Shown: piece after piece, positions 53,601 through 56,600 of the stretch | How the letters are laid out: each line of letters begins with the position of its first letter | How positions within the stretch are numbered: position 1 is the first letter of the stretch | NCBI GenBank assembly: GCA_030762935.1 | Contig: CM060888.1 | Coordinates: 114,711,468-114,775,467, forward strand | Direction of reading: 5' to 3' | Length of the DNA: 64,000 nucleotides | DNA from: Hymenopus coronatus | Taxonomy: Eukaryota > Arthropoda > Insecta > Mantodea > Hymenopodidae | The notes under the pieces: model-generated | The model's database searches: none | What the model was told of the DNA's origin: nothing | Seen by the model: only the letters and a program-made list of their open reading frames with translations | Translations under genes and position numbers: made by a program

Positions 53601-56600
53601 ATTGCTTTCAATATAGTACAAAGAAAGTTCAACCATATGTTAATGAAACTTGTTCTGCAGAAAATGCATTTTTGTCATAATTAGTAAGGCACATTTCTTG
53701 TTTGTATTGTAGCACTCTGTTTTATATTGTTTCTGATGATAGTTCCACAGAAGGTTACTAATGGATAACATTTCAAGATATATAATGGTATTAGATAGAT
53801 CGTTTGTTAATCTATTAAATACAATTATTCTTGACTTCATCAGCAAACTACATGTCTAAATATACAGTCTATCGTCACATATTTATATTATAAAACTCAT
53901 CAACAGTATATAGAGGATTAACCATCAATATTGATCTGACCCTCCCTTTGAAGCACTGAAACGAATAATGTCTTATAAAGTTTTAATGAGATGCAACAGA
54001 GACTATTTACTTTTAGGTATATAAATGTTTGAGTTCTTATGTGTTGGGCAATAATGTGTATTGACACAGGTAGTAAAATCATTAATATTTTTCTTGACAT
54101 ACGAAGGGCAGGCCAGAGCATATATTGATGGTAAAGTAAGTATACTAGGTTGAATAAAAAGTGGTTTACAATGAGTCCTGAGTGAAGCTCCACAAATTAA
54201 TCTTAAAGCTCTCTTCTGTAAATAAAAACTCATAATGCTGAAGCATAGTTACCCCAGAGCAAAAGTAAAATGACTATGAATATGTCCATAATAGGCTGCA
54301 ATTAAAGATTCTGCATTAATATTGTTCTTAAGTATTCCTAACATAAACAAACTTACTTACTTTTTTATGACATATGTAATATGAGTTTGCAGGACACACA
54401 AATTTGAGTCAACATGCAAACCTAGAAATTTCATTGTTTTATGGTCATCTGAATTTATTCTCCTTAAGTTAAAATGTAATGCCCTGTCATCCAGGCATGC
54501 TGTACCATCGATTATTTAACCTGGGCCATCCCCATCCTAAACCACAGGTGAGATAGAGCACCTGGCGGGCCCCCCACACCCCACCAACAGTATATTTCCA
54601 GCCGTGAAATAGAGACTGTGACTTGGACCAAATGACTTGCAGTTTTTCTTTGCTTTATACATTACTCGGAATTTGTGTAAACAGTCCATGATAGATATTC
54701 ATGGTTTAAAAATTGCAGCAGGAGAATATAAAATTCTAAGACTTAATAAAGAAACAGTGTTAAATTGTATGTTAAACTTTATAACCTATTTTCTTGTGTT
54801 TTTATTTTTCAGCGTTTTCAAAACTGATGCAGATTTTGAAACAGAAGTTTGAACATTTTTATGCCTGGATAAAACTAGTACAAAAGAAAATTGATGAGAT
54901 GATTTTTTTCTAATATCACCAGTACTTGTGCAATTAAATAATAAACTTCATATTTCCATTGCAAAAATAAAAATCTGATGTGTTCCATTCACATGACTTT
55001 CTCTATATCTCTGTAACGAATTATTGTTAATAACCTTATCTTTTATTTATTTCATGCTAATCGATAAAATTAGCAGAAATAGTCTTATTTCTTGCTTTAT
55101 TGTAAGTAGAAGCGAAATAAGGGAGTACCATAAGTTAAAGTGAAAGCCAAAAGCTGGTTGCTATGTGGCTGATGTCCCTTTGTTTGTATGGACAGGAGTT
55201 GACAAATTCCTGTATGAGAAAAATATATCTCAAAAACGATCAACTCCACGAAAAAAATGTATATAACATAAATTGTGTGTTTTAACGTGCTCTACATTTT
55301 TTGTGTGTTAAGTTTTTATCCATCTCTTATGGTTTAGCAGTTATGCAAAATTCATCCAGAATAAAGTAGTCTTCAGAGGCTATTCCCAGAAAATTCAAGA
55401 TATACATTTTATTTGTCAGGTATATATCTTTGATATACAAAATTTTAATCAAAATCGTTAGAGCAATTTTTGAGAAAATCAAAATTTTCGAAAAAAGTTC
55501 CATGTAAAGGGTAGTTAGGGGTGGGGGGATTTTTCTCAAAATCTTCCTGTCGCATCCCTGGAAGATACTAAACTTAAATACCAAGTTTGGTATTTTACCG
55601 ACTTCTTTTTTGAGTTATCGTGTTCACACACACACGCACGCACACACACACACACACACACACCTTTTTGTGAAAATGCTTTTCTTGGATATTGGGAACC
55701 CTAAAGCATATATTTCCGGTGTCAAATTTTTGGGTGGAGTGCAATACATTCTCTATACACTATGTATATAGTGCGTATAGAGAAAGTAAAAATTAATAAA
55801 ATGACAATTAAATAATTTTTTTCTCCTAAACCAATAGTCAGATACAAATTTCATCTCATCAATATCAATTTACCAATACTCATTTATCAGTATAACTACA
55901 AAGTATTATATTTCTGTAACTGAAATCGCATCACCTGAAATGATTTAATTAAATGACAATAAAATACTTGAAATATGTTAATATCACAGGAACTATTTTG
56001 AAAAAAAGTCTGAAAATTAGCATGCAAACTATTCTTAATACTGCAATTGCTGTGAAAGTTTCAAATCAATCCAAGCTAAATTGTAGATTTTAGGTTTTTC
56101 ACAGATGGCTATCCTTAAGCTAAAATGTAATGCCTCTGTTTTTGAACAGTTTAAAATCAAATTATAAGCATTATACCTTGTTTGGACACTATTAGTTAAC
56201 TCTTTAAGTTTTGAATTCAATATATCTGTTCTTGAATCAATAATGTTAACAGCCAAGTCATCTGCAAACATGTATGTTCTCTGAATAACAACTGTGAATA
56301 AAATTAGGAAGATCATTAATGTATATTATGAACAATACTGGTCCCAATTTGGATCCTTGAAGTGCACCATGCTTCTAGAGTATGAAAGAAGAAGCTTTAC
56401 TATAATTTAAAAACACTGCTTGGTACCTATTGCTAAGATAAGATAGTAGGTTTACACTAACATCATCAAAACCATAACATTTTAACTTATGTTGAAGCAT
56501 TTTATGAGAAACTGTATCAAATTCCTACATGAAATCAAAAAATTGACTACAAACTAAATTACCAGACCCTATGCCAGAGAGAGGGTTATTGCATCTATCG

